A stretch of 18,702 nucleotides of DNA from Synura sp. LO234KE (lineage: Eukaryota; Sar; Synurophyceae; Synurales; Mallomonadaceae), in NCBI GenBank assembly GCA_015143735.1, contig VKHC01000110.1:1-18702 (forward strand), in the 5' to 3' direction. The position numbers and the translations under genes were made by a program. The notes below the pieces were generated by a model. It did no database searches. It was given only the letters and a program-made list of their open reading frames with translations, and was not told the origin of the DNA. Shown piece by piece: positions 8,028 to 16,561 of this stretch (position 1 is its first letter; every line of letters begins with the position of its first letter).

Positions 8028-11000
8028 ATGAGGAATGATATCGAAAGCTTTATTTCTCGAGATGATTTTAACTTGAAAGGAATATGCTACTTAGATCATG
8101 CTGGGACAACGCTTCCCTCTAAGCAGTTATTAAAGGATGTGTTTGAGGAATTGTCAACGCAAAATATGGGGAACCCACATTCGTTTGGAGAATTTAGTAA
8201 CTTCTCCAACATGGTAATATCAGCTACAAGAGATATGGTGCTATCATCTGTAAATGCCGAATCTTCTCAGTACTCTGTCCTGTTTACTTCCGGAGCAACT
8301 GAATCTTGTGAACTTGTGGCAGAATCGTTTCCGTGGTCCAAGAAAAGTGTGTATTGTTATCCGATGTGTGCGCATACTTCTGTATTAGGGATTCGACATT
8401 TTGCTGATAACGTAATATCTTTACCAACCACAAGTTTTCGACATTCTGGGTTAAACGTAGCACATAAACAGAACTGTGTCCATCAGTTAAATGATATTGG
8501 TCACTATAATTTGGTAACTGTTGCAGGAGAATCGAACTTTTGTGGATATAAGGCCGACCTAAGTTATATGTCAGAATTGTTTGCCCGTAGGTCCATGTCA
8601 GCATGGATGAATGTACAAGAGGATAGAAATGTTGTCGCCGGCGACATCACCGACGAAACGTTAGCAGGAGAATGGCTATGGCTCCTCGATGCAGCCAAAT
8701 TAATGGCTACTTCTCCATTTGATATTTCTTCACTCCCTGAGAAAGGTCGTCCTCATTTTATCGCCTTATCATTTTACAAAATATTTGGTTATCCGTCCGG
8801 GCTTGGAGCTCTCCTTGTGAGAAGAGATGTTTCCCATTTGCTTCAAAAGAGGTATTTCCAGCAAACCTTAGCATAGAAGTGATCTCAATCGGATAAGACA
8901 AGATGTGATAAGTGATGGAATCACGAAGTGAATGATTGCAACGATGAATTGGTTCGTTCTGATGTTGATGTCTCTGCAGGTATCACGGCGGCGGAACCAT
9001 ACTGGGAGCAGCGGCCGATGTCATGTTCACCATCCCACGACCTTCGCTACAACTGGAAGGACTCCTGGAAGACGGTACTCCCAATTTTCACGGAATCGCC
9101 GGTGAGTGAATCTTCCTGTCCTTATGAGACCTCTGTAGGAGTGGGCTAATACGACCACTGATGGTAACCTGCTTGCAGACATGTCCAAAATAGCCGCAAT
9201 ATGCTTAACTCGCCCGCGTCAATATATGATGCATGTTAGCTTTGAAGCACGGCTATGCCATGATCCGAAGGGCGGGGGGAATGGAGGCTGTTCAACGGCA
9301 TTCACATTACTTGGCTCAGAGACTGGCCTGGCACCTGTGTCGCTTGAGTCACTCCAACGGTCGAGCAGTCTGTGAGCTGCTTAGCCGCTACGATTGCCAC
9401 CGTCCGACGAAGACGAAAGAGGCGGCACACGGAGAGGGAGAGTATTTTAACCGTCCTGAGCTGTTGACTAAGCAAGGCGAGATTTGCTCCGCCCAGCGAC
9501 GCCCCCACCCTGCTTATCCTCATTCTCCTTCCTCCCCTGCCTTTAGGACCTATCGTCAGCTTCCTCATCTGGTAATATACCCTCAACGTATCGCTTCACT
9601 TTCTCATCACCTGAACTCCGCACTGGTTCAACTCTTGATAGGGACTCCGCCGGCTCCCCGGTGGGCAGTGATTCCGTTGCCAAGACGGCGGCCTCCGACG
9701 GCATTCAATTACGGAGCGGTACGACCCGTGGGAGTCACATGACCGTTGACCGTTGGTCGACATAGCAGTGGTTCAGGAACAGTCGCTACCTTTCTCCTTG
9801 TATATTAACTTCCGAATTGTTGGGGAATACTCGCAAAAGCATAACCTAGATTAGTATGATGGATAAGACATGAAAGTCACCGTAGCTCCCCGAGGAGATT
9901 TATAACATATCTCTGGGTGCAGAGGCCACTAATGTCCGAATACTCGCCACCACCGCAATACTTTATCTCCTCCTCGCTGCGCGGCTTACTCCTAATCTCT
10001 CTCTATTCTCACCAGAGTCATGTGAATGCCTTCTGCCCTTCGATCCTATAGGCTGTTTCTGTTCTGTGGGAGGCTGTCAAGAAGGGCTCCGGATGAATGC
10101 TGCAACTGTGCGGGCCAACCTCTTGGCGGGGAAGACCTGTGGATCTCACTCTGCGCTGGGACATGGACATGGTCAAGGTCATGACCGGGAGACAGCGTCG
10201 CCGTTGGAGGAGGTAGAGGGCGACGTGTTGGGGGGTCGACACACGGGGGCAGTGCGGGCAAGTCTGGGACTGTGCAGCTCGTGGTCGGACTGCGAGCGAC
10301 TGATCGCCTTTCTCGAGCGGACATACGTAGACCTGGACCTCGAGAAGGCCCGGAAGGGGTGGGGGGTAAGGATAGGTCACCCTGACGGTGACTCGGACCT
10401 CAGTGGACCTACTTTACAAGAGCGCTGTCAAGAAGTGCTGGATAGGACAGACTTGGGGAATCATGATGACGGACCAGAATATATGGTACTGTGCGTGGTG
10501 GTATATCCAGTCAAGAGCTGTGCTGGTGAGTCCACTTTTCTCGTATGAAACGGATAAGCTATAAAGCAGTCCGCCTCCTTAACGAATAGGACTGACAGCT
10601 GCACCCTCAAGTAATCGAATGAACCGCGTGTCCCATGTGCGACGGTTTCATTAGGATACCTCGTGGACCAGCACTGGCCTTGCTCCTCTTACGGCCTCTA
10701 TCTGGACCGTCAGTGGGCGGTGGTCACTCCTCACCAAGCTCCCATGGCGGTGACAGGGGCTGCCGGTGATCCGGAGGGCGTCGTATGGCGGGTGCTCACG
10801 GCTAGGCGGTGTCCCCGTCTGACCCTCGTGAGACCCGTCCTTTGTTTGCGCTCCGGTCGGTTGACTCTCAAGGCCGCAGGAATGCCGGATGTTGCGGTGC
10901 CGATAGAGCTGACCAGTACTCAGAATGAGGGCGACCAGCCAGAGACTATGCCCGTTCGTTTGTGTGGACCGGGATCGCCTACTATCCGCGCCGTGTCCGT

Positions 11001-12309
11001 GTCATCCATATCTGGGATCAGTGTAAACGACTGGCTCACCTCTTTCTTAGGACAGACTTGTAGACTTGTGCGTTTGCCATCGAGGGAACAGCCCAACCAT
11101 TTGGTGACCAAACGGCCCACTGTGGATTCGATGGATGCGCGGAGCTTTTCGAATGTCCGAGGTCCTGAGGAGGAGACGGAGCTCCTGGTGCTCTCCTACG
11201 ATCGATGGCGCTTACTCAAACAGGTCTGTTACAAGCGGGGGTGAGATCTGGAACAAACGATGGGAATGCTGCATGGCACAATTTGCTTTCTGCTGTGCTT
11301 GTCTCCTTGTGTATACGACTCGTCGGACCGCTCTGTAGGTTTTGTCGTAAAACATTATTTGCTCGGCCGTCTACGTAGTCTACCTGCAAATTACTTCGTG
11401 ACTTGCAACCACTTATATGTGATGGGAACGTTACTGTTATACGCGATGCACCAGCAACACCTGCTCCAGCATGTAGTAGGAAGGGTCTTTTTTGTGTCAC
11501 CGTGGCCCTCATGAATGTTCCCGTGTCCCAACTCTCTGCCGTAGTTTTAAACCACTATTGAGGTCGAGGATTATCCGCCAAGGTCCTTTACATTACCACC
11601 TGTCGATCGGCCCGGACGTGGTTCGTTTTACTCAATTTAGGGACCTCGTTTGACTGTCGTATTCCTCCCGATGTTGGGGTCTCTCATCCTCTCCGTGCAG
11701 TCCCTGGCACGACGGCTGGCTGGTAAGATGAGCTACCTCGAGAACTACCGACCCAACCTTGTGGTGGGGAGAAGGGCACGTGCACACAGCACAGAGCGAG
11801 GGGGAGAGGCAGAGGTTGAGATAGATGTCCAGGTCCCCGGAGCCTCCGATGAAGGTGGGTGCGACCGGAAGGGCGGGGACCTGGAGTGTGACCCGGAGAA
11901 TTGGAGAAGTATGGTTGTCGAAGGGCTCGGCGATGGCAGTCAAGCGGTGGAGGTGGACGTGGTGGCACCATGTCAGCGGTGTGGAGCGATCAATGTGAAC
12001 CCGTTTACTGGAGAGAGGTGAGAGGAATGCTGGTGGGAGGGGGGGAGTCGAACCTGGCCTTTCAATTGTCTCAACTTCCGTTACGGTAGGGACAGAGAGC
12101 TGTTATATGCGATGGCTTCGTTGACGGCGGAGAATGAGGTGAATCTCATGTGCCAACGCGACTCTCAGTCGGGGTCCCCGGCGGTCACCTTCGGAGCCTT
12201 GTGTCGGTGGGGACAGAGAACAAGAAGTGACATAGATAACAACGTCCCGGTTAAAATCGGGATCGGACAATTCGTATGTCCTACTTTAATAGGAATGTCC
12301 CATGAATAG
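8028..12309 (+). CDS. MOCOS: Molybdenum cofactor sulfurase (aminotransferase V + MOSC domains)
   Basis: Nine proposed exons: 8028-8851, 8980-9101, 9240-9476, 9547-9571, 9642-9718, 10052-10525, 10655-11223, 11701-12017, 12090-12309. The sum is exactly 955 codons (954 residues), near the usual 800-900. The enzyme takes sulfur from cysteine and places it on the molybdenum cofactor of xanthine dehydrogenase and aldehyde oxidase. Residues from about 20 form the PLP-dependent NifS-like domain: YLDHAGTT, NPHS, TSGATE, LLDAAK, and SFYKIFG with Lys251 as the expected PLP lysine. YHGGGT spans the first splice. GPIVSFLIW, then IQLRSG/CFCSVGGC, crosses the exon 5/6 border and supplies the catalytic cysteine loop (Cys430/Cys432). 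The MOSC N-terminal part starts at VVVYPVKSCAG; the MOSC domain holds YRPNLVV, APCQRC and a final VTFGALCRWG segment. The loop after the catalytic cysteines carries a His/Gly insertion (GHGHGQGHD). Least certain points are the GC donor of intron 3 and the GTCTGT donor of the 477-nt intron 7. Confidence 0.9.
9477..9546 (+). other. Non-canonical GC-AG intron (sulfurase intron 3)
   Basis: The acceptor side is fixed by TTTAG before GPIVSF, which must start in phase 1. The GT donors I tested in exon 3 in that phase remove a conserved stretch, create a stop, or put another residue where the family has Gly. CAAG/GCGAGA gives KQ-GPIVSF, matching the QGPI block of homologues. The 70-nt intron has a long pyrimidine tract before the acceptor. 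A donor at 9359 (AACG/GTCGAG) is the main alternative. Confidence 0.55.
9547..9571 (+). other. 25-nt micro-exon (sulfurase exon 4)
   Basis: Twenty-five bases between TTTAG and GTAATA encode (G)PIVSFLI(W). This conserved beta-strand appears nowhere else in the gene. It joins in frame to exon 5 (WDSAGSPVG...IQLRSG), and the combined segment aligns residue for residue, without gaps, with the human GPIINFNVLDDKG...LRTG region as I recall it. Confidence 0.75.
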
Positions 12310-12406
12310 TTCCATTTCAAATGTCACTGGGTAGGAGCATTGCGAACACATTTTGTGTTAATTCACCATCTTTCATCGCGAATATCTATGAACTGACGCC
12401 GCAGTT

Positions 12407-12431
12407 GGAAGTGTGCACACTGCACACTTCC
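12407..12431. repeat. Perfect 11-bp hairpin in sulfurase 3' flank
   Basis: GGAAGTGTGCA (12407-12417) and TGCACACTTCC (12421-12431) are perfect reverse complements separated by three bases (CAC). The element starts 98 bp past the sulfurase stop, so it is probably in the 3' UTR. It may be an RNA stability or processing element, or a palindromic protein site. Confidence 0.6.
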
Positions 12432-12538
12432 TGCTCATTAATTATGAAGAGAAATGCTTTTCTGTTGCTCGTAATACGTATACCTGCTTTATCGGATTAC
12501 CTCTTCGGTGAAAGTCGTGTTCCCTTCTGAATGACCTC

Positions 12539-12544
12539 AATAAA
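12539..12544 (+). promoter_or_regulatory. Possible AATAAA polyadenylation signal of the sulfurase gene
   Basis: AATAAA occurs 230 bp beyond the stop codon in AT-rich sequence. Many protists do not use a strict AATAAA signal, so this is only suggestive. Confidence 0.25.
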
Positions 12545-12685
12545 TTGTATAATAGTAAATCATGACCGACTAGTAGAAATGCTCCAGGCGATGATTGTAA
12601 ACCACCAGCCGGTAGGAGTATGTGCCATGATGATCACCACGAGCAATAGTGCTTCTTAATAAAATAGTTTTTATACGGCATGTTC

Positions 12686-13458
12686 TTATCCACGGTAGAG
12701 CACTATATTTTTTTTGCCACAGGCTTTTTCCCGCAGAAACATATCCAAAGAAGTTGGGGCAGATATGAAATTTAGGACTAAAGTCAGCCTGGGCATAGTG
12801 ATTGAAAGACGCACAAGAAAATACCCTCCCACCACCAGCGGGATGACGGCGACGAAAAGAAAGTCGAATCCACCTGCTTTGAGGCAAAGTAACCAACGAT
12901 AAGAAAATGTCTTGCCAGAGATTGTCTTTACTCCAGCGGTAGTTTGATAATATTTACTCCTCGTAGTATTCCTAATACGGTGACGCTACTTATTACTATT
13001 CCCCCCCCCCTGTTTATGCTACGACGAGGAGGGTTGAGGAGCGAACAAATCGTGAAAATAAGCTCTGCTAGCGTTTCAGCTAAAAATAGCTAATTGGTAA
13101 ACATTTTGGTGCTACACGAACACTATTCTGATAGCTGTATGTAAAAACACTATTGTCTACGAACGATGGGTACAATCGTTGCTCCTCAAAAGGACGAGGT
13201 CCTCATAAAGTTTTTCTTCATTTGGAGATGTCCTTTTTTCATTTCCTCTTGCTCAGTAATCTAAATATAAGATAGTCAGGAGGTTAATAAGACCTTAATT
13301 ATTCTTGCAAAATATAAGTTGGCTTTATTCACAGGGAGCTGCTGCAAGAAGTGCACCCACGGTAAGATCTTACGCCGAGCTCCACCCGCTTCCCATTCGA
13401 GGCGTGCGCGGTTTTCAGATGACGGCTTGACGCGTAGTGATCTCCAGGCATTAGTCAT
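12686..13458 (-). CDS. Tentative small single-pass membrane protein, two exons
   Basis: Proposed exons are 13458-13374 and 12873-12686, giving 90 residues with a 500-nt intron. The donor is strong (GTAAGA), the acceptor is GCAG, and phases agree (1 then 2 bases). A stop codon directly precedes the ATG. The product would have a 28-residue basic, polar N-terminus (MTNAWRSLRVKPSSENRAR...), one hydrophobic segment (FDFLFVAVIPLVVGGYFLV) and a C-terminal tail ending in KKNIVLYRG. The open frame of the second exon runs back to 12985 without an ATG before the membrane segment, which is why a spliced start was sought. The layout recalls small inner-mitochondrial-membrane assembly factors such as COX16, but the sequence similarity is too weak for a call. 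It could also be chance. Confidence 0.35.
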
Positions 13459-13925
13459 CTACAGCAACTTAACTGAATCTCTATAAATTCTCATACTGTG
13501 CAGTGCACTGGAGAGGTCCGCTGGCGAATAGCAATCGCGGATTCAGAGCGCTTGCCCTGGAAGTTCGTTACCAAATCGCAGTTGGTGTTACGGGAGTATG
13601 TACCTTATCAGTAAGGCTGGGAGAAAGAGGAGAGGGCAAGCCTCTAAACAGCCCAGTCAAAGCGATATCCGAACACTTTAAAATAGTTTGCGGATGACTC
13701 CAGGCAGGGCCCCTTTACAATATAAGGTAGCCGTTTCGAAAGGTATTTCGAGAGCGTTCAGTAGTCGGAGACTGACGGGTTGGTCCAACTTCGCTCAGCT
13801 TTCCCTCTAACCTTTTCTAGCGCATGGAACATCGCCCAACGCTGTACCAGGGAGAAGACGTGTCGGGTGGTTCTGGTACGAGGTCACAGGAAGGCCGCAG
13901 CGCTTAGAGTGGGAGGACCGAAGGG
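13459..13925. other. Intergenic region without recognisable genes
   Basis: A 467-bp stretch lies between the putative small gene and the stop of the GH130-like gene. A plus-strand open frame at 13503-13697 begins with GTG, has no ATG and no recognisable motif. I see no RNA gene or repeat of note. Confidence 0.4.
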
Positions 13926-15062
13926 TCAGGGGACAAGACTGTGGCGCAAATGAGTCACATTGAGGGTAGAATACCAGGTCTCTTCGTCTTGGCGACCGAA
14001 GTAGAGCTTCAGAGTGGCCTGGTCCTCGCTCATCACGAAGGAGGTAGGGTAGATAATATAGTCGAAGGGTTGAGGAGCGAAACGGCCGCTGTAGACTCCC
14101 TTTCCTATGATAGGCGCTGAACTGATTTGGAGAACTGAGAAGGGAGGGGTGGGGAGGAAGGTGTACGCGCCCATGAAGTAGGTGGCTCGTGCTCGTCCCT
14201 TGAGCCGGCGTTTAGAATGGAAGAAGGTCAAATACGCGCTGTTGTCTGGCAGCAGAGCCGCCGGAGTACCTCCTCGGATATCTCCGAACTGCGCCACCCA
14301 CTTATCAATGTGCGCAGACACCATGTCCGATATAGAGGAGTAAGTGATAGAAACAACGACGTCAGATGGCAATAGGGAAGAGGGAAGGGAAGTCTTGTTG
14401 CACGCTAACTCCGGGACACGAATAATACGATGTGGATTAATGCTGTAAATTAGGTAGGCGGATTCGTTGTACAAGAAAGGCGACCAGTTCTTTTGTTCAA
14501 GTCGGCCCAGACTGCCATTGACAGTAAGGCAGGTTGTCGGGCTATTTGAATAATATATTGAAGTCACATCAGACAAAGCTGCTGTAACGGACACGAAACA
14601 CATCCTTCGCGAGGGCCACACTGTCTCGTTCATATAATTAAACACCAAAAATATTGAATCACCGTTGAATAATATTATCCTGGGATCCTCCCCGTATAAA
14701 TACTCACTTGCTCGATACTTCTTTAGCAGGCTGAAATGGGAAATATTTCGCACGTTGAAGTTATACCATGCACAGCCTAATTTATCTCGAGTGTACTCAT
14801 AACTGTAAGGTGTAGCTAGGAAACGGGAACAAATAACGAATTTATTTTTCCATCGGAGAAAGGATGGATTATAGAGACTAAGCTTCATATTAACTGTATC
14901 TAATACGAAATCAGAGCTTTGTCGCAGTAAAGTATTACTTGAATTCAATCTAGAGGACTTTTGGTTTCCAAATATGGCGGATTCCGCTGTTGCTGCTCTG
15001 TAACTTATCGTGCCTGTTAAAGTGAGGATTACTACGAGAAATATGAGCAACCAATCCCTCAT
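13926..15062 (-). CDS. Secreted or membrane-anchored GH130-like beta-propeller protein
   Basis: The single-exon 378-residue protein starts with a hydrophobic signal or anchor segment (WLLIFLVVILTLTGTI, about 4-19), placing it in the secretory pathway. Seven NxS/T sequons support a lumenal or outside location. The rest has blocks typical of five-bladed-propeller glycoside hydrolases/phosphorylases: GEDPRIILFNGDSIFLVFN near 120-140 (in GH130 the Asp of EDPR is the general acid), QKNWSPFLYNESAYLIYSI near 210, RGGTPAALL near 285, YFMGAYTF near 315, and a final LYFGRQDEETW segment. GH130 enzymes act on beta-mannosides by phosphorolysis or hydrolysis. Whether this one keeps activity, or is a related glycosyltransferase-type protein, cannot be told. 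The gene is divergent from the beta-hydroxylase-like gene. Its 5' half is AT-rich and its 3' half GC-rich. Confidence 0.6.
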   Translation of the reverse strand: MRDWLLIFLVVILTLTGTISYRAATAESAIFGNQKSSRLNSSNTLLRQSSDFVLDTVNMKLSLYNPSFLRWKNKFVICSRFLATPYSYEYTRDKLGCAWYNFNVRNISHFSLLKKYRASEYLYGEDPRIILFNGDSIFLVFNYMNETVWPSRRMCFVSVTAALSDVTSIYYSNSPTTCLTVNGSLGRLEQKNWSPFLYNESAYLIYSINPHRIIRVPELACNKTSLPSSLLPSDVVVSITYSSISDMVSAHIDKWVAQFGDIRGGTPAALLPDNSAYLTFFHSKRRLKGRARATYFMGAYTFLPTPPFSVLQISSAPIIGKGVYSGRFAPQPFDYIIYPTSFVMSEDQATLKLYFGRQDEETWYSTLNVTHLRHSLVP

Positions 15063-15349
15063 GTGAATATTACAATTTTAGATTGATCTAAGCTATTAAA
15101 AACCAGAGAATCAGAGTGATGAAAGCACAAGAAAGTCTCGTAGCAACTTAATATCAATTTCATATTACGATATTTTATGCTTCAAAATATCAATTTCATA
15201 TTATGATATTTTATGCTTCAAACTCACACATTGTAATTTACTGGAACTTTCATGTTGCAAATATAAGTATCTTGGTATCTAACTGCATGTACAGAATTAC
15301 TAATGCTTCTGGCTACTTTTTTTTAATTGTTCATAAAGTTTAATTTAAA
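15063..15349. promoter_or_regulatory. Divergent promoter region, GH130-like / beta-hydroxylase-like
   Basis: This 287-bp AT-rich spacer separates the start codons of two secretory-pathway genes. It contains the 36-bp tandem duplication at 15151-15222, closer to the GH130-like side, and a T-run (15319-15326) upstream of the plus-strand start. No core element can be named with confidence. Confidence 0.5.
15151..15222. repeat. 36-bp tandem duplication, 35/36 identical
   Basis: Units 15151-15186 and 15187-15222 are directly abutted and differ only by one C/T change (TTACGA versus TTATGA). Each starts ATATCAATTT and ends ATGCTTCAAA. Each unit holds an ATATCA...GATAT arrangement; in the second it is a complete inverted pair (ATATCA/TGATAT). 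It may be a doubled regulatory site or a recent slippage duplication. Confidence 0.9.
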
Positions 15350-16561
15350 ATGTGGAATAAGTCTAGTTATTTGATTTTGCTCTTGTTTGCCCATTTCATA
15401 TTTCTCGGAAATTGCCTTATTTCCAACTTGTTTATGGGACTTTCCGATCGAATCAAATTAGCAGTGACGGAGAAGTTTGGTCAGTCAGGTGTTCAAAGAG
15501 TAATCGAGTGTTGGGATAATTTTTCTGCTGGGAAGGTGTTTGAGGAAAAACTTGATGAGGTAGGTGAAGTGGTCCAAAAAGCAGATTGCTATATTTCGGG
15601 ACTGTCGGCAATATGCTTCCACGATATGAAAAATCACCCTTGGGCCCTGAAACTCGAGCCTCATTATCGCGAGATTTTATCAGAGGTGGAGATGTACGAC
15701 AAAAAGATGCAGCTGTCCAATAATCATTGGCTCTCTGCTCGGGATTCCGCCGGAGCTACGTATGGACCAGAGTGGAAGACTCTTGGTCTACAAGATAGAG
15801 GTGTATGGGAGGATAGTCGATTAGAAGATTTCCCTCAAACTATGAAGCTTTTGGAGAAATATGAAACTCCTTCTGTTGAGGTATTTTTCGCCAAACAGAA
15901 TGCGATGTCCGGCATTAAGCCGCATAGCGACCGAAATAATTTCATTATCACTTGTCACATTGGACTCGATGTGCCGGAGGGAAACAAAGCTTGGATTCAG
16001 GTCGGACGCGACAAATATTATTGGAAGGTAATAGGTTTTATTCCGAAGCTGATGTAATTTCTCTATTCCTAACCATGGCACTGTCAATGGGCAGAATGGT
16101 GAGGCCGTCGTATTCGATACAAGTATAGTGCACAGCACGATGAATGAGGCAACCACACCTAGGCTAGTCTTGCTCATACGATTTTGGCACCCGGAACTTA
16201 CGACTGTTGAGAGAGAAGCCCTTGGGTAACGGCAAGCGCACCGAAGTGTTTCCACCACAAATCATTCTTATCCCGGTCGTATTATGCTGATTTCAGGTTT
16301 ATATTTGCATATCTGGACAGCTCCTCTGCTGGAGAGCAATACCAAACCGAGTTTGAGGTGAAGCATCGTCTCTTCTTGGGTAAAGACGATCACAAAGGAA
16401 AAGTCACTGGGCCTGCCCCTGTCCCGGTTAGTCGAGGATTGCTGGATGAGCTCAGCGAAGGCGACAGGGATAGGGAGAGGATCCGAGACACGAAGAAGAA
16501 AGCGAAAGGAAGTGTCCAAGGGCAGTCGACTAACAAGAAGGGTTTCGGAACTCCTCGGTGA
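15350..16561 (+). CDS. Aspartyl/asparaginyl beta-hydroxylase-family dioxygenase
   Basis: Exons 15350-16027, 16095-16225 and 16297-16561 give 357 residues. Donors are GTAATA and GTAACG, acceptors GCAG and TCAG, and phases agree. The family uses Fe(II) and 2-oxoglutarate; in animals ASPH hydroxylates Asp/Asn in EGF-like domains in the ER. An N-terminal hydrophobic segment (YLILLLFAHFIFLGNCLI, about 7-24) is a signal or anchor. The catalytic domain holds IKPHSDRNN with His192 (likely first iron ligand), TCHIGLDVPEG, then across the first splice YYWK/NGEAVVFDTSIVHST with His239 (second ligand) and Arg249 of TPRLVLLIRFWHPELT (expected 2-oxoglutarate contact). The first intron removes a break inside the fold, so the unspliced 235-residue frame would be inactive. 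The last 60 or so residues are a Lys/Arg/Asp-rich tail outside the domain. The substrate is unknown; some relatives modify other molecules. Confidence 0.82.

Noticed and set aside
7828-8028. Minus-strand open frame overlapping the divergent promoter
   Set aside because: It starts with TTG and reads through an intron (7904-7853). The spliced reading from 7971 is better supported.
8284-8604. Minus-strand open frame opposite sulfurase exon 1
   Set aside because: The opposite strand encodes conserved sulfurase motifs; this frame shows none.
8852-8876. Sulfurase ending at the TAG at 8874-8876
   Set aside because: That reading retains intron 1; the next exon restores the conserved YHGGGT motif in phase.
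12030-12070. Possible tRNA T-arm (GGTTCGA on the minus strand)
   Set aside because: The flanking bases do not form a T-stem and no acceptor or anticodon arm is present; it lies within a sulfurase intron.
12321-12530. Plus-strand open frame after the sulfurase
   Set aside because: Only 69 codons, no motif, and it contains the hairpin; most likely 3' UTR.
13503-13697. Plus-strand open frame of 64 codons
   Set aside because: It begins with GTG, has no ATG and no recognisable features.
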